A DNA stretch of 64,000 nt. Origin: JBKECO01 sp047974745 (GTDB lineage: Bacteria; Bacillota; Clostridia; Lachnospirales; Lachnospiraceae). The stretch is from assembly GCA_047974745.1 (NCBI GenBank), contig JBKECO010000020.1:1-64000 (forward strand), in the 5' to 3' direction. The position numbers and the translations under genes were made by a program. Position 1 is the first letter of the stretch. Each line of letters begins with the position of its first letter. Positions 7,952-17,110 of this stretch are shown here, piece by piece. Under the pieces are notes generated by a model, which made no database searches, was not told the DNA's origin, and saw only the letters and a program-made list of their open reading frames with translations.

Positions 7952-8407
7952 TTACAGCCCTTCCTTCAAGATGGAAACGGGATCTCCTGGGCTTATTTTT
8001 CCTCCGGTGATCACTTTTGTAAAAATGCATTCTCTGCTCAGAATACACAGTTCTGATGATTTGCCCAGCGGACAGTCCGCATAGCATGACTTTCCGATCT
8101 GTGAAATCTCCTGTATTGTTTCTCCTATCCTGATCCTGGTTCCAACCGTCCTGTCAAATAACAGAATTCCCTCCGTTGTAATATTTTCTGAAAATTTTTG
8201 TGTACAGTAACCAGCCGAACCCAGATCCTCGATTTGAAGTCTGCTTTCTCTCGATAAAATACTGACCTGTCTTATGCCTGCACCGCTGTGTATATCGCCT
8301 TTTAGTCCAAATCCCTGCAGAAATTCACCACATATAAGAGAATCTGCTCCTTTGCCTTTTTCTGTCACTGCCCTGATGTCTGTTACAACTCCTATCCTAT
8401 TCTCCAT
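7952..8407 (-). CDS. MOSC domain protein
   Basis: A 151-residue stand-alone MOSC domain. Landmarks are GLKGDIHSGAGIRQVSILS (the core strand and loop), KFSENITTEGI, the cysteine-containing segment GKSCYADCPLG and the terminal CIFTKVITGGKISPGDPV. MOSC domains bind pterin-metal cofactors or carry sulfur on a conserved cysteine during cofactor maturation. The gene sits 8 bp after moaA and before moeB, in a run of molybdopterin genes, so a role in delivering sulfur or finished cofactor to the oxidoreductase is likely. The exact reaction is unknown for these small MOSC proteins. Confidence 0.85.
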   Translation of the reverse strand: MENRIGVVTDIRAVTEKGKGADSLICGEFLQGFGLKGDIHSGAGIRQVSILSRESRLQIEDLGSAGYCTQKFSENITTEGILLFDRTVGTRIRIGETIQEISQIGKSCYADCPLGKSSELCILSRECIFTKVITGGKISPGDPVSILKEGL

Positions 8408-8415
8408 GCGAATCC

Positions 8416-9372
8416 CTACCCACCGATCTCGTACATCGATTTTTTCAGATATTTATTCTGCTCGAGATGATGTTCCTCTGGTTTTTGTTTGATGTATTCT
8501 GTCACTGCTTTTTCTAGATCTTTGCTTCGGCTCAGCACTGCTCTAAGATCAAGCTCATTGTCAGAATGGAGGCAATATTTTAATTTCCCATCCGAAGTCA
8601 GTCTGAGTCGATTGCAATGACTGCAGAACTTACAGCTTATAGGTCTGATTATTCCGACTTTTCCTTTTGCACCTGGTAACTGATAATAATCTGCCGGAGA
8701 TGACGGATCCTCTTTTTTTATTTTCTGTAGTTTTGGCTCACGTCTTAAGACCTCCTCTGCAGAAATAAATTGTTCCCTATTCCATTTGACTGCCTCACCG
8801 ATCGGCATCAATTCAATAAAACGAACTTCGATCTCTTCTTGTACGGTTAAATTTACAAAATCAGAAATTTCGCTTTCATTAAAGCCTCCAATGAGCACCA
8901 CATTCAGTTTGACTGGTGTCATTCCTAGGCTTTGTACTTTTTTTATTCCAGATAATACCTGCTTTAGATCGCCGCCTCTTGTCATTTCCCGAAACTTCGT
9001 TTCATCTAATGTATCTAGGCTGACATTCACACGGTCAAGCCCAGCACTCCTCAGCTCACTGGCCATTTGCTCCAACAGAATGCCATTTGTGGTCATTGCG
9101 ACTTCTTTGACTCCCGGCATGGCTTTTATCGAACGAATGACAGATACGATACCTCTTTTCACTAGTGGCTCTCCGCCGGTGATTCTGATTTTATCAATGC
9201 CCATCCCGACCAGTGTTCCTACGATCTTTTCCAGTTCATCAAAATGAAGCCGGTCTTGATGCTGGTATTTTGGCACCCCTTCCTCCGGCATGCAATACTG
9301 ACAACGCAGATTACAAAGATCTGTTACGGAAATCCTCAAATAATTCAGGCTCCGTCCAAATTCATCCGTCAT
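8416..9372 (-). CDS. moaA: GTP 3',8-cyclase MoaA
   Basis: A 318-residue radical SAM enzyme that starts pterin cofactor synthesis by converting GTP to 3',8-cyclo-GTP. The radical SAM cluster motif is Cys20-x3-Cys24-x2-Cys27 in DLCNLRCQYCMP. The C-terminal second cluster is bound by the CKFCSHCNRLRLT segment and the later LKYC cysteine. RITGGEPL and VSLDTLD are the SAM and substrate motifs. The C-terminal GG found in many MoaA proteins is present as EIGG, and length is normal. The ATG overlaps the end of the preceding moeA/PBP gene by 11 bp, so it is translationally coupled. MoaC, which should take the product to cPMP, is not encoded in this window. Confidence 0.95.
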   Translation of the reverse strand: MTDEFGRSLNYLRISVTDLCNLRCQYCMPEEGVPKYQHQDRLHFDELEKIVGTLVGMGIDKIRITGGEPLVKRGIVSVIRSIKAMPGVKEVAMTTNGILLEQMASELRSAGLDRVNVSLDTLDETKFREMTRGGDLKQVLSGIKKVQSLGMTPVKLNVVLIGGFNESEISDFVNLTVQEEIEVRFIELMPIGEAVKWNREQFISAEEVLRREPKLQKIKKEDPSSPADYYQLPGAKGKVGIIRPISCKFCSHCNRLRLTSDGKLKYCLHSDNELDLRAVLSRSKDLEKAVTEYIKQKPEEHHLEQNKYLKKSMYEIGG

Positions 9373-11284
9373 ATCCTACCTCTGTTTTTCTAATGATTCC
9401 GATCCCCTCAAATCCGTAGCCGCCCATCTGATCTAGGCGTTCTCTTAGCTTATTGGATTTCAGTATCCCGATAAAATCCTTCACTTCAGAGAGCTCAAGG
9501 TCACTATCCCTTACCAGAAAATCATAATTCTCGTTTCCAATTGGAATAAATTCCAGTTCAAGGCTGCTTGCTGCCGCATAGGTGCCGATGCCAACATCTG
9601 CTGCCCCTGATTTGACTGCAGTCGCAATCGCCATATGTGTATTGAGTTCCAACTCATATCCATCAATGCTTTCTGTAGATATATCTGCTTTCTTTCTCAT
9701 AAAATCGATCAGATATCTGGTACCTGACCCTCTCTGCCTGTTCACAAATTTGACATCGTGCCGTGCGATATCCGCAAATTTATCGATATTCTTAGGATTT
9801 CCTTTTGAAAGGATCAAGCCCTGTATTCGCTGCACTCCTTGAATAATCGACACATCTCGATTCGGAAAATACTTTGCGATCCACTTTTCGTTATAGTTTC
9901 CCGTATCTTCATCGATCAGGTGAATGGGAGCGATATGGCACTCTTTTTTGCGAATTGCCATAATTCCTCCCATACTGCCTGTATGTGCTGATGTGATCGG
10001 AATCATATCTCCAATACAATCAAGCATCATATCATGACTGCCGATCAGCACGGTTCGCTTGCGAATTTCACTGACCGGTTTTAGCAGCTGTACCAAAAGC
10101 AGCTCTCCAGCCTCATAGCCCTCAATATTTCTAGGAATGACAAGAACTGCATCTGCCCTGACCAGACTCGAGGTATTTCCGGCGCCTCTTTGCAATGGCG
10201 TCCCGATCCATCTGCCCTCAATCTGCCCCAGTGTCATTCTAACATACTCCTCATGCTTTAAAGATGAGACGATTCGTTTAGACAGCATGATCTCCAGTTC
10301 CTGAAGTGATCTGTCTGATTTATAATGATCAGCCAGTATCTTTTCTGCAAAAATATGAAAGGAAAAATATGCAGAGACCGGGTAGCCCGGAATTCCAAGA
10401 ACAGGCTTCTCATTGATGACACCTAAAATCGTTGGTTTTCCTGGCTTAATGGCAATTCCATGAACGACTACCGTTCCAAGATCTGAGATCACATCTACAG
10501 TGTAATCTTTTGATCCCGCACTGGAACCTGCATTGATGATGAGCATATCACACTCTTGTAATGCTGTCATGACCGCCGCCTTTAGAGATGTGGGATCGTC
10601 TGGTATCAGATCATATATTTTAGGAACTGCCCCACATTCTTCGATTAGACCATGGAACATCCCGGAATTTGAATCTATGATCTGACCCTTTTTCAAATTC
10701 CTGGTATCTCTAGTCACCTCATTGCCAGTTGGAATTATACCTACGATCAACTTCTTTATGACTTCAATTTCTTCCACTCCACCACTTAAAAGGGCTCCGA
10801 TATCAAGTGCCCTTATTTTGTGATGACTTGGCAGGATCATTTCTCCTGCTGCAATATCTTCCCCGACCAGACGGATGTGCTGCCAGGAGTGTGCCGGCTC
10901 CAGAATTTTAACGATTCCATTCTCCACAGGAATCACATCCTCGATCATGATTACTGCATTATACCTGTCCGGAATTGGATATCCGGTATTAATATATGCA
11001 AAATCCTCCCCCTCTTTCAGAAAAACAGGGTTCCTCTCATTTGCACTTTCTGTTACTTCTGACTGCAGAACGATCCCATCCATTGCGGCGCTGTGATAGT
11101 GCGGAGAAGAGATTGGAGCCTTGATAGCACCTGCAGTGATCCTGCCGAGAGACATTCTGACATCGATACACTGTACTTCCTCTGTAAGTCGAAATGCTGA
11201 TTTATAGCGCTCATACGCCTGATCCAGTGGAATATTGTCAATATAAATATGTCTACTGGCTTTATTTTCCATTAAATGCTCCAT
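9362..11284 (-). CDS. MoeA-like molybdopterin metal-insertion protein fused to a PBP domain
   Basis: A 640-residue two-part protein. Residues about 1-400 are MoeA, which inserts the oxo-metal into adenylylated pterin: SSPHYHSAAMDGI (the P-x(n)-S-A-M-D-G loop), GVIPTGNEV, INAGSSAGSKDYT and KPGKPTILG. Residues about 420-640 form a periplasmic-binding-protein-like domain (TVLIGSHDMMLDCIG, RQRGSGTRYLIDF, DVGIGT) of the kind fused to MoeA or ModE-like proteins. This domain may sense or bind oxyanion or pterin. The longer frame to 11368 is rejected. The ATG at 11284 overlaps the upstream stop as TAATG and has GGGGGTGAGG in place. It directly follows a second, unfused MoeA; whether the pair splits Mo from W is unknown. 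Confidence 0.9.
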   Translation of the reverse strand: MEHLMENKASRHIYIDNIPLDQAYERYKSAFRLTEEVQCIDVRMSLGRITAGAIKAPISSPHYHSAAMDGIVLQSEVTESANERNPVFLKEGEDFAYINTGYPIPDRYNAVIMIEDVIPVENGIVKILEPAHSWQHIRLVGEDIAAGEMILPSHHKIRALDIGALLSGGVEEIEVIKKLIVGIIPTGNEVTRDTRNLKKGQIIDSNSGMFHGLIEECGAVPKIYDLIPDDPTSLKAAVMTALQECDMLIINAGSSAGSKDYTVDVISDLGTVVVHGIAIKPGKPTILGVINEKPVLGIPGYPVSAYFSFHIFAEKILADHYKSDRSLQELEIMLSKRIVSSLKHEEYVRMTLGQIEGRWIGTPLQRGAGNTSSLVRADAVLVIPRNIEGYEAGELLLVQLLKPVSEIRKRTVLIGSHDMMLDCIGDMIPITSAHTGSMGGIMAIRKKECHIAPIHLIDEDTGNYNEKWIAKYFPNRDVSIIQGVQRIQGLILSKGNPKNIDKFADIARHDVKFVNRQRGSGTRYLIDFMRKKADISTESIDGYELELNTHMAIATAVKSGAADVGIGTYAAASSLELEFIPIGNENYDFLVRDSDLELSEVKDFIGILKSNKLRERLDQMGGYGFEGIGIIRKTEVGYDG

Positions 11285-12540
11285 TAGAGCCTCACCCCCT
11301 GTAACAATTCGACCTCGACCCAATCCCCGGTGAGGACACCTTCTTTTTCCTGACTTATCCTGACCCATCCGGAAGCATTGGTCAAGGTAGTGATCAGTCC
11401 GGACTTTCCATAGATCGGCTCAGCCCATAGTTCATGGTCTATTTCTCGAATTCGGACCGTCAAAAGAGTATCCCTTCCCGTTGCCCCGTGAATATTTTCC
11501 TTCATTCTCGCCTTGATTCGAATTCTTTTTTTATCGTACTCGAACCAATGATCCATAAAGCATCCTGCAAGTTCATGGCAGATCATCATCGCTGCGACAG
11601 GATGACCTGGAAGTCCAAGAATCAGTGTTTTGCCAACACTACCGATAATCGTAGGTTTTCCTGGCTTAACAGAAAGACCGTGCACCATCACATTCCCGTC
11701 TGCAAAGGATTCGATCAGCCCTTTCGTATAATCCTTCTTTCCCTGGGAGCTTCCACCGGAAAGAAGGACCACATCTGACGTTGCCGCTGCATTTCTTACC
11801 GCAGACTCAAGATCCGACCAGTCATCTCCCACGATGATGCGCTCTCTTACCTGTCCGCCATTCTCTTTGATCCATGCTGTCAGACCATATCCATTGATAT
11901 CCCGGATCAGACCTGGAGCGACCGTCTCATTTATATCAATGATCTCATCTCCTGTAGAAATTACAGTGAAAATTGGCTGCTTCACAGTCGGAAGGATAGG
12001 GATTCCCATTCCGGCCAATATTGCAATTTCATATGACGTGATCCTTCTTCCCTTTGGAACAAGCACATCCTCGATCTGAACATCTTCCCCTTTGCACGTA
12101 ATATAAGCGTATGCTTTGGCAGGTCTGTAAATCAAAATGGTGTCAACTCCGATCACTTCAGTATCCTCCACCATAACCATGGCATCTGCACCTTCTGGTA
12201 TCATACCACCTGTTGGCACGTACGCACACATTCCTTCCCCCAGACTTAATTCGGATCGCTGTCCCATAGCAACTGAGCCAGCAAGTGTAAGTGGAACCGG
12301 GATCGACTCAGAGGCTCCCTGTACATCCATCCTTCGGACCGCATACCCATCTACCGTGGATCGGTCAAAAGGAGGCAGTATTTCCTTAGAGATGATATCC
12401 GACCCACAAATTCGATCTAAGGCATTCATCAGCTTTGTCTCTTCATTCCAGTCAACACCCTGTTTATAGTTGTCCACATGGCCTTTGATGAGTATCTCGG
12501 CCTCAGTCAAAGTCTTTGTATTTAAAAAATTCATTTGCAT
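11284..12540 (-). CDS. moeA: Molybdopterin molybdenum/tungsten transferase MoeA
   Basis: A 418-residue MoeA that ligates metal into adenylylated molybdopterin. Diagnostic segments are PPFDRSTVDGYAV (substrate loop), VPTGGMIPEGADAMVMVED, VISTGDEI, LSGGSSQGKKDYT and KPGKPTIIG followed by LGLPGHPVA. Length is slightly above the E. coli enzyme. It starts 13 bp upstream of the tupC stop side of the operon and ends by a TAATG overlap with the second moeA. Its position directly after the TupABC tungstate importer, with an AOR downstream, argues that tungsten is the metal handled. Specificity cannot be read from the residues seen. Confidence 0.92.
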   Translation of the reverse strand: MQMNFLNTKTLTEAEILIKGHVDNYKQGVDWNEETKLMNALDRICGSDIISKEILPPFDRSTVDGYAVRRMDVQGASESIPVPLTLAGSVAMGQRSELSLGEGMCAYVPTGGMIPEGADAMVMVEDTEVIGVDTILIYRPAKAYAYITCKGEDVQIEDVLVPKGRRITSYEIAILAGMGIPILPTVKQPIFTVISTGDEIIDINETVAPGLIRDINGYGLTAWIKENGGQVRERIIVGDDWSDLESAVRNAAATSDVVLLSGGSSQGKKDYTKGLIESFADGNVMVHGLSVKPGKPTIIGSVGKTLILGLPGHPVAAMMICHELAGCFMDHWFEYDKKRIRIKARMKENIHGATGRDTLLTVRIREIDHELWAEPIYGKSGLITTLTNASGWVRISQEKEGVLTGDWVEVELLQGVRL

Positions 12541-12553
12541 CGATTCACGCCCT

Positions 12554-13189
12554 TTACTGCTTTCTTACCTGTCCATCTGCGAAAAGATAAATCTCCTGGA
12601 ATATGTTCCTGAAATATCTGTTATCATGGGTTATGACAGCGGTTGTCATCTGTGGATTCCTTGTTCGCTGCAGAATCATCTCTTCTATCGCTGCCATGGA
12701 TCTGCTGTCAATATGTGCGGAGGGTTCATCCATCAAAAGTACTTCCGGTTCAAAGATCATGGCTCTGGCAAGCGCCACCTTCTGCATTTCCCCTCCTGAT
12801 AAATGTCGAGCACTTTGTTCCCTGATATGACATAGATCCAGCTGCTTTATTATAGCATCTGCGCAGTGGTTCATGTCAGCTTTTGAAAATTTTCTGATTT
12901 TTAGCGGATATAAAATATTTTCTTCCACTGTTCCTGTCATCATATAAGGCTTCTGGTGCATATAGGTAATACGCCGTTTTAAGTCAGCCGTCAGTTTATG
13001 ACCATTATATAAAATCGTTCCTGAGGTTGCATCTTCTATGCCTGCTATGATTCGAAACAGGGTCGTTTTCCCGGTTCCATTTTCTCCTGCAAACCCATAC
13101 ACACCGCCTTCCTTAATCTCTATGTCGATATGATCAAGAATCGTTTTATCCTGATAGACCTTTTTGATCTGTTCCATCTGTATTCTCAT
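12554..13189 (-). CDS. tupC: Tungstate ABC transporter ATP-binding protein
   Basis: A 211-residue ABC ATPase that powers tungstate import. The Walker A motif is GENGTGKTT, the Q-loop segment ITYMHQKPYM, the signature LSGGEMQKVALARA, and Walker B VLLMDEPSAHID. It is shorter than ModC because the C-terminal mop/TOBE domain that binds molybdate is missing; TupC proteins characteristically lack it. Its ATG overlaps the permease stop as ATGA. Without the mop domain, trans-inhibition by cytoplasmic oxyanion is not expected. Confidence 0.9.
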   Translation of the reverse strand: MRIQMEQIKKVYQDKTILDHIDIEIKEGGVYGFAGENGTGKTTLFRIIAGIEDATSGTILYNGHKLTADLKRRITYMHQKPYMMTGTVEENILYPLKIRKFSKADMNHCADAIIKQLDLCHIREQSARHLSGGEMQKVALARAMIFEPEVLLMDEPSAHIDSRSMAAIEEMILQRTRNPQMTTAVITHDNRYFRNIFQEIYLFADGQVRKQ

Positions 13190-13881
13190 GACTCTCTCCC
13201 TTCTATGAAATAGAGAAAGCAGCCATTCAGCAGAAATGCAAATAGAAAAAGTACGAGTCCCATAGCGATCGAAGCTCCGTAGTTCCCCATACTTGTATTC
13301 ATTGCAATGAATGTAGTCATGACTCTTGTATGGCCGGCAATATTTCCACCTACAATCATAATAGCGCCGACCTCTGAGATAGCCCTTCCAAAACCGGCTG
13401 TCATACCAGTCAGAATCCCAATTCTCATTTCCCGAACCAGAAAGTACAACTTTTGAGACCTGTTTCCACCTAATGTATCACAGACTTCATAGGCCACTTT
13501 TCCATATTCCCGGCAGTTGTCAAAAACATTACCGACAATGATCGGTGTGACTAGTATAGTCTGTGCAATGATCATTGCTGTTGCCGTATACATGAGCTGG
13601 AATTGGCCAAGGGGTCCCTGCCTTGACAAAAAAAGAGCCACCAGCAAGCCTACAACAACTGGTGGCAGCCCCATCAAAGTATGTATGATCCGTGCAAACA
13701 GTTTTTTACTTTTGAAATTTCGTATGCCTGTCATCAGGCCTAACGGCACACCGATCAGCAATGAGAAAAGCGTTGATGCAAGGGAGATCATCAATGAAAA
13801 TCCGATAATTCGGTAAATCTCCGGGTCTCCGCTGATGATCAAAAAAATCGCTTCCTCAAATCCCTCTAAAATATAATTCAT
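13186..13881 (-). CDS. tupB: Tungstate ABC transporter permease
   Basis: A 231-residue permease of the binding-protein-dependent type, with about five or six hydrophobic segments. The cytoplasmic EAA loop is seen around EVCDTLGGNRSQKLYFLVREMRIGILTGMTAGFGRAISEVGAIMIVGG. The whole chain matches the TupB/WtpB/ModB class rather than the phosphate class. It lies 30 bp after tupA and overlaps tupC by 4 bp, so the three subunits are co-expressed. It forms the membrane channel for tungstate delivered by TupA. Confidence 0.9.
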   Translation of the reverse strand: MNYILEGFEEAIFLIISGDPEIYRIIGFSLMISLASTLFSLLIGVPLGLMTGIRNFKSKKLFARIIHTLMGLPPVVVGLLVALFLSRQGPLGQFQLMYTATAMIIAQTILVTPIIVGNVFDNCREYGKVAYEVCDTLGGNRSQKLYFLVREMRIGILTGMTAGFGRAISEVGAIMIVGGNIAGHTRVMTTFIAMNTSMGNYGASIAMGLVLFLFAFLLNGCFLYFIEGRES

Positions 13882-13911
13882 AATTGGTACGACCTGTCTG
13901 TTTGTTCTTCT

Positions 13912-14721
13912 TTATTGTGCATTTGGAATAAAAAGCTGCTCTCCGTAAGTATCCACTCCAAACTCCCCGATCATCTTCTGACACTCATCACTTAGGATCC
14001 ACTCTACAAATTCATCAGCTCCCTCGGAATTGATCTTATCATTGATCTCTGGGTTCACAGGAATGACTCCATATTGATTAAATAAAAGAGAATCTCCTTC
14101 TACGACGATCCCAAGCTGCATCTCATTCTTCATGGATAAAAAGGTCGCTCTATCACTTAAGGTATAACCAGACATCTCATTCGTCATGGTGATCGTCTCT
14201 CCCATTCCCTTTCCCGCCGAAATATACCATTCCCCTGCCGGCTCTATACCAATCGAATTCCATATTCCAAGCTCTTTCGTATACGTTCCGGAGTCATCCC
14301 CGCGACTGATAAATTTCAGTTCCTTCTCTGCGATTTCGCGATAGGCTCTACTGATATCATTTCCTACGGTTACTTCTGTCTGATCCTCTGGACCGATCAG
14401 AATAAAATCGTTGTACATAACATCATATCTTTCTGTTCCATAGCCGTTCTCGACAAATTCAATCTCACTGTCCTTTGCATGCACGAGAAGTACATCTGCT
14501 TCTCCATTCTTCCCCATCTCAAGGGCTTGACCTGTGCCTACAGCTACGACCTTCACTTCTCTATCGTATTTCTCCTCGAATGTCGGAAGAAGATAGGCAA
14601 GAAGTCCACTGTTCTCCGTGGAAGTGGTTGTTGCCAGTATCAGTGGTGTCTTCACTGTGGAATTACTGCATCCTGTCAAAAATATGGTCGCTATGACAGC
14701 GATCATGATCCATTTTTTCAT
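13912..14721 (-). CDS. tupA: Tungstate-binding lipoprotein
   Basis: A 269-residue substrate-binding lipoprotein. The signal peptide ends in FLTGC, so Cys18 should be lipidated and the protein held at the outer face of the membrane. The tungstate signature TTTSTENSGLL follows within 20 residues of the mature start. Other conserved parts are VGTGQALEMGKNGEADVLLVHAK and FISRGDDSGTYTKEL. This TTTST...SGL motif separates TupA from the molybdate-binding ModA and the WtpA family. It heads an operon of at least eight genes devoted to tungstopterin. A good promoter precedes it. Confidence 0.93.
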   Translation of the reverse strand: MKKWIMIAVIATIFLTGCSNSTVKTPLILATTTSTENSGLLAYLLPTFEEKYDREVKVVAVGTGQALEMGKNGEADVLLVHAKDSEIEFVENGYGTERYDVMYNDFILIGPEDQTEVTVGNDISRAYREIAEKELKFISRGDDSGTYTKELGIWNSIGIEPAGEWYISAGKGMGETITMTNEMSGYTLSDRATFLSMKNEMQLGIVVEGDSLLFNQYGVIPVNPEINDKINSEGADEFVEWILSDECQKMIGEFGVDTYGEQLFIPNAQ

Positions 14722-14755
14722 GTCCTTTACCCTTTCCTGATTTTCTTTTAATCTA

Positions 14756-14785
14756 ATATTACCAAATACTGCTCCATTAAATCAA
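14756..14785 (-). promoter_or_regulatory. Promoter of the tup-moe-moa operon
   Basis: TTGATT (14780-14785) and TAATAT (14756-14761) on the minus strand are separated by 18 bp, with TGG forming an extended -10. No riboswitch or clear inverted repeat is seen in the 34-base leader. Confidence 0.55.
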
Positions 14786-14840
14786 TATTTATAACTATAT
14801 TTAATAATTTTATGTCATTTTAGTTCTATCTATAAGACTT

Positions 14841-14879
14841 AAAAAAAGCCAAGCTGAATTATTTCCAGACTGGCTTTTT
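14841..14879 (-). terminator. Terminator downstream of the helicase gene
   Basis: GCCA/TGGC outer stem (14848-14851, 14871-14874) with an inner CTG/CAG stem, flanked by A and T runs on both sides. It can stop transcription from the helicase on the minus strand and is nearly symmetrical. Confidence 0.7.
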
Positions 14880-14906
14880 ATTATGAACTATTGTAATCTA
14901 CCTGTT

Positions 14907-16349
14907 TTACGAACGTGTTCTTCTGACTTTACGGATCTTCCCTTTGATCGGCTTTTTCAAGAGCTCTTTTTCCACAAGAGATCCTTTTTTATTTAAGATC
15001 TCTACATAGGTGAGGCTTTCTCTGACATCTATGACTCCAATATCCTCACTGGTGATTCCTTCGATATTTGAAATAGCGCCCACAATATCTCCGGCTCGCA
15101 TCTTGCTTTTTTTGCCGCCTCCTATGGAAAGACGTATGATCTCAGTGGCAAATCCTGCACCTTTTTTTTCTCTTTTTACTGGTGCCTTTTTCTGATGAAG
15201 CCAGAATTTTGATTCCTGTTCCGGAGTGATCTCAGACATCTGCCAATAGGGCAGCTCATAGCCAAGAAACCTTTCCACCTGACTCTTCATCCGCTCATCT
15301 TCAGTTGTCACGATACTGACTGCGGTTCCATTCGCTCCATTTCTTCCGGTTCTGCCGATTCTATGGACATAGGTCTCGCGACCCGTCGGAAAATCATAAT
15401 TGAACACATGGGAAAGACGTTCAAAATCAATCCCTCGCGCCACGACATCTGTTGCAATCAGATAGCGAACTCGGTTCTCTCGAAAGCTTTCCACTGTTCG
15501 TATTCGATCCTGCTGATCGAGATCTCCATGAATCATTGCACAGCGAATGCCATCTCGCTGCATTTTTCTGCAAAGGACATTGACCATCTCCTTTGTTCCA
15601 CAAAAAATCATGGCATTTACCGGATCTTCCTGCTTTAAGATCTGCAAAAAAATCTGATATTTTGATTCTGATTCCGCAAAATACAGTTTCTCGGTAATGA
15701 CGCCTCTTTCTTCTTCCTCTAATAGGATAAGATGGGCATTTTCTATGGCACCCTGGGTTAATTCCTTGATCTCATCCGTGAGGGTTGCTGAAAAAAGCAT
15801 GGTGTTATGCTGTGCTTCAACGAAGGAGAGTATTGTTTTAACCTCCTCTGCAAAACCCATATCCAGCATCAGATCCGCTTCATCGATCACCACTGTCTTG
15901 ATTCGGTCAAGCTTTAGAGATCCTCTCCTGATATGATCAAGGACACGACCCGGGGTTCCAACGACGATATGCGTTTTTTGTTTCAGTGTCCTGATTTGTT
16001 TATCAATTGGAAAACCACCAAATACATCTGCTGTTTTAATACGTTTCTTTCTGCCAATTTGACTGATTTCATATGCTGCCTGCACCGTAAGTTCTCTTGT
16101 TGGTTCAAGTATCAATGCCTGAGGCTCATTTATTTCCCAATCGATCCCTTCACAGATCGGAATTGCGAAGGCAGCTGTTTTGCCACTTCCAGTTCCTGAT
16201 CCAGCCATTATATTATCTGCGTTCAGCGCCAGTGGTATGACGATTTTCTGAATCTCAGTCGGCTTTTCATACTTTAATACTTTAAGTGCACTCTGTATTT
16301 CCGGTGATAATCCAAAATTGGAAAACCCTTCCAACTGTTCCTGCTTCAT
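14907..16349 (-). CDS. dbpA: DbpA-like DEAD-box RNA helicase
   Basis: A 480-residue DEAD-box helicase. The core has the Q motif (FSNFGLSPEIQSALK), GSGTGSGKTAAF (motif I), PTRELTVQ, GTPGRV, VIDEADLML (motif II), SATL (motif III), then ATDVVARGIDF and HRIGRTGRNG (motifs V and VI). After residue about 400 comes a DbpA RNA-binding domain (IIRLSIGGGKKSKMRAGDIVGAISNIEGI), which in E. coli DbpA and Bacillus YxiN recognises hairpin 92 of 23S rRNA. A role in large-subunit assembly is therefore likely. The gene starts 3 bp after the cyclase gene, so they share a transcript, and a terminator follows. Confidence 0.93.
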   Translation of the reverse strand: MKQEQLEGFSNFGLSPEIQSALKVLKYEKPTEIQKIVIPLALNADNIMAGSGTGSGKTAAFAIPICEGIDWEINEPQALILEPTRELTVQAAYEISQIGRKKRIKTADVFGGFPIDKQIRTLKQKTHIVVGTPGRVLDHIRRGSLKLDRIKTVVIDEADLMLDMGFAEEVKTILSFVEAQHNTMLFSATLTDEIKELTQGAIENAHLILLEEEERGVITEKLYFAESESKYQIFLQILKQEDPVNAMIFCGTKEMVNVLCRKMQRDGIRCAMIHGDLDQQDRIRTVESFRENRVRYLIATDVVARGIDFERLSHVFNYDFPTGRETYVHRIGRTGRNGANGTAVSIVTTEDERMKSQVERFLGYELPYWQMSEITPEQESKFWLHQKKAPVKREKKGAGFATEIIRLSIGGGKKSKMRAGDIVGAISNIEGITSEDIGVIDVRESLTYVEILNKKGSLVEKELLKKPIKGKIRKVRRTRS

Positions 16350-16352
16350 TAT

Positions 16353-16997
16353 TCAGTCTTCCTGTATCGACACAAGATAAGCTCGGATCGGTGCCGCCTC
16401 AGCACCAACAATATTGACTGGCACTGCCGATAAAAAATATTCACCTGCTTCTATTTCCTTTAACCGAAGTCCTTCTAATATATGTATTCCCTGATGCATG
16501 AGCGTTAAATGCGTCTCATGCCCGGGCTGACCTCGCTCAACACCAAGCGCATCGATCCCAACTCCTTTTATCTTTTGCTCCGCCAGAAAAGCCGCAGCAT
16601 CTTTTGCAAGATAGATAAATTCATCCTGCAGTATATTCTCAGATGAATTTTTTGTTTTTAATAAAATGAATTCACCTTCCTGAATCTGCTGATCTGTAAG
16701 ATCTTTTTTATCGATCCTGTCCACCGCATCTGTAAGATCCAGCACTCTGCACCTTGTGATCATGTCACCAAATGGCAGCGTTTCGATCGTGTTGCCCTCC
16801 GGCATCATATGAAGTGTTCGATCCATATGGGTGCCCGTATGCAGATTCATATGGATCCTGCTTTCATGAATTGTCGATGTATGAAAGTCTGACTGAATTT
16901 CAAGAACAGGTCTTTTTTCTTGATCACCGGCGTAGACTGGCATGTCATAGGTGATCGGCATGGAGATATCAAAAATTTGACTGAGATCTAGTTTCAT
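16353..16997 (-). CDS. Cyclase-family metal hydrolase
   Basis: A 214-residue protein of the cyclase/kynurenine formamidase-like family (PF04199 type). The metal-binding signature HTGTHMDRTLHM is near residue 55, and a second conserved part, GVGIDALGVE and GIHILEGLRL, is present. Members hydrolyse amides such as N-formylkynurenine, or isatin, with Zn or Mn. No kynurenine pathway gene is near, so the substrate is unknown. It is probably the first gene of a two-gene unit with the helicase, a pairing with no obvious functional logic. Confidence 0.85.
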   Translation of the reverse strand: MKLDLSQIFDISMPITYDMPVYAGDQEKRPVLEIQSDFHTSTIHESRIHMNLHTGTHMDRTLHMMPEGNTIETLPFGDMITRCRVLDLTDAVDRIDKKDLTDQQIQEGEFILLKTKNSSENILQDEFIYLAKDAAAFLAEQKIKGVGIDALGVERGQPGHETHLTLMHQGIHILEGLRLKEIEAGEYFLSAVPVNIVGAEAAPIRAYLVSIQED

Positions 16998-17110
16998 ATT
17001 ACATTTCCTTTTCTTTGCTGGCTGTTTGTGTATTGCAGTGAAAACAAGTCAAGATGTTGCTCCCGATGCAATAATTAAGATATAACACAAATCAAAAAAA
17101 ATCACAATGT

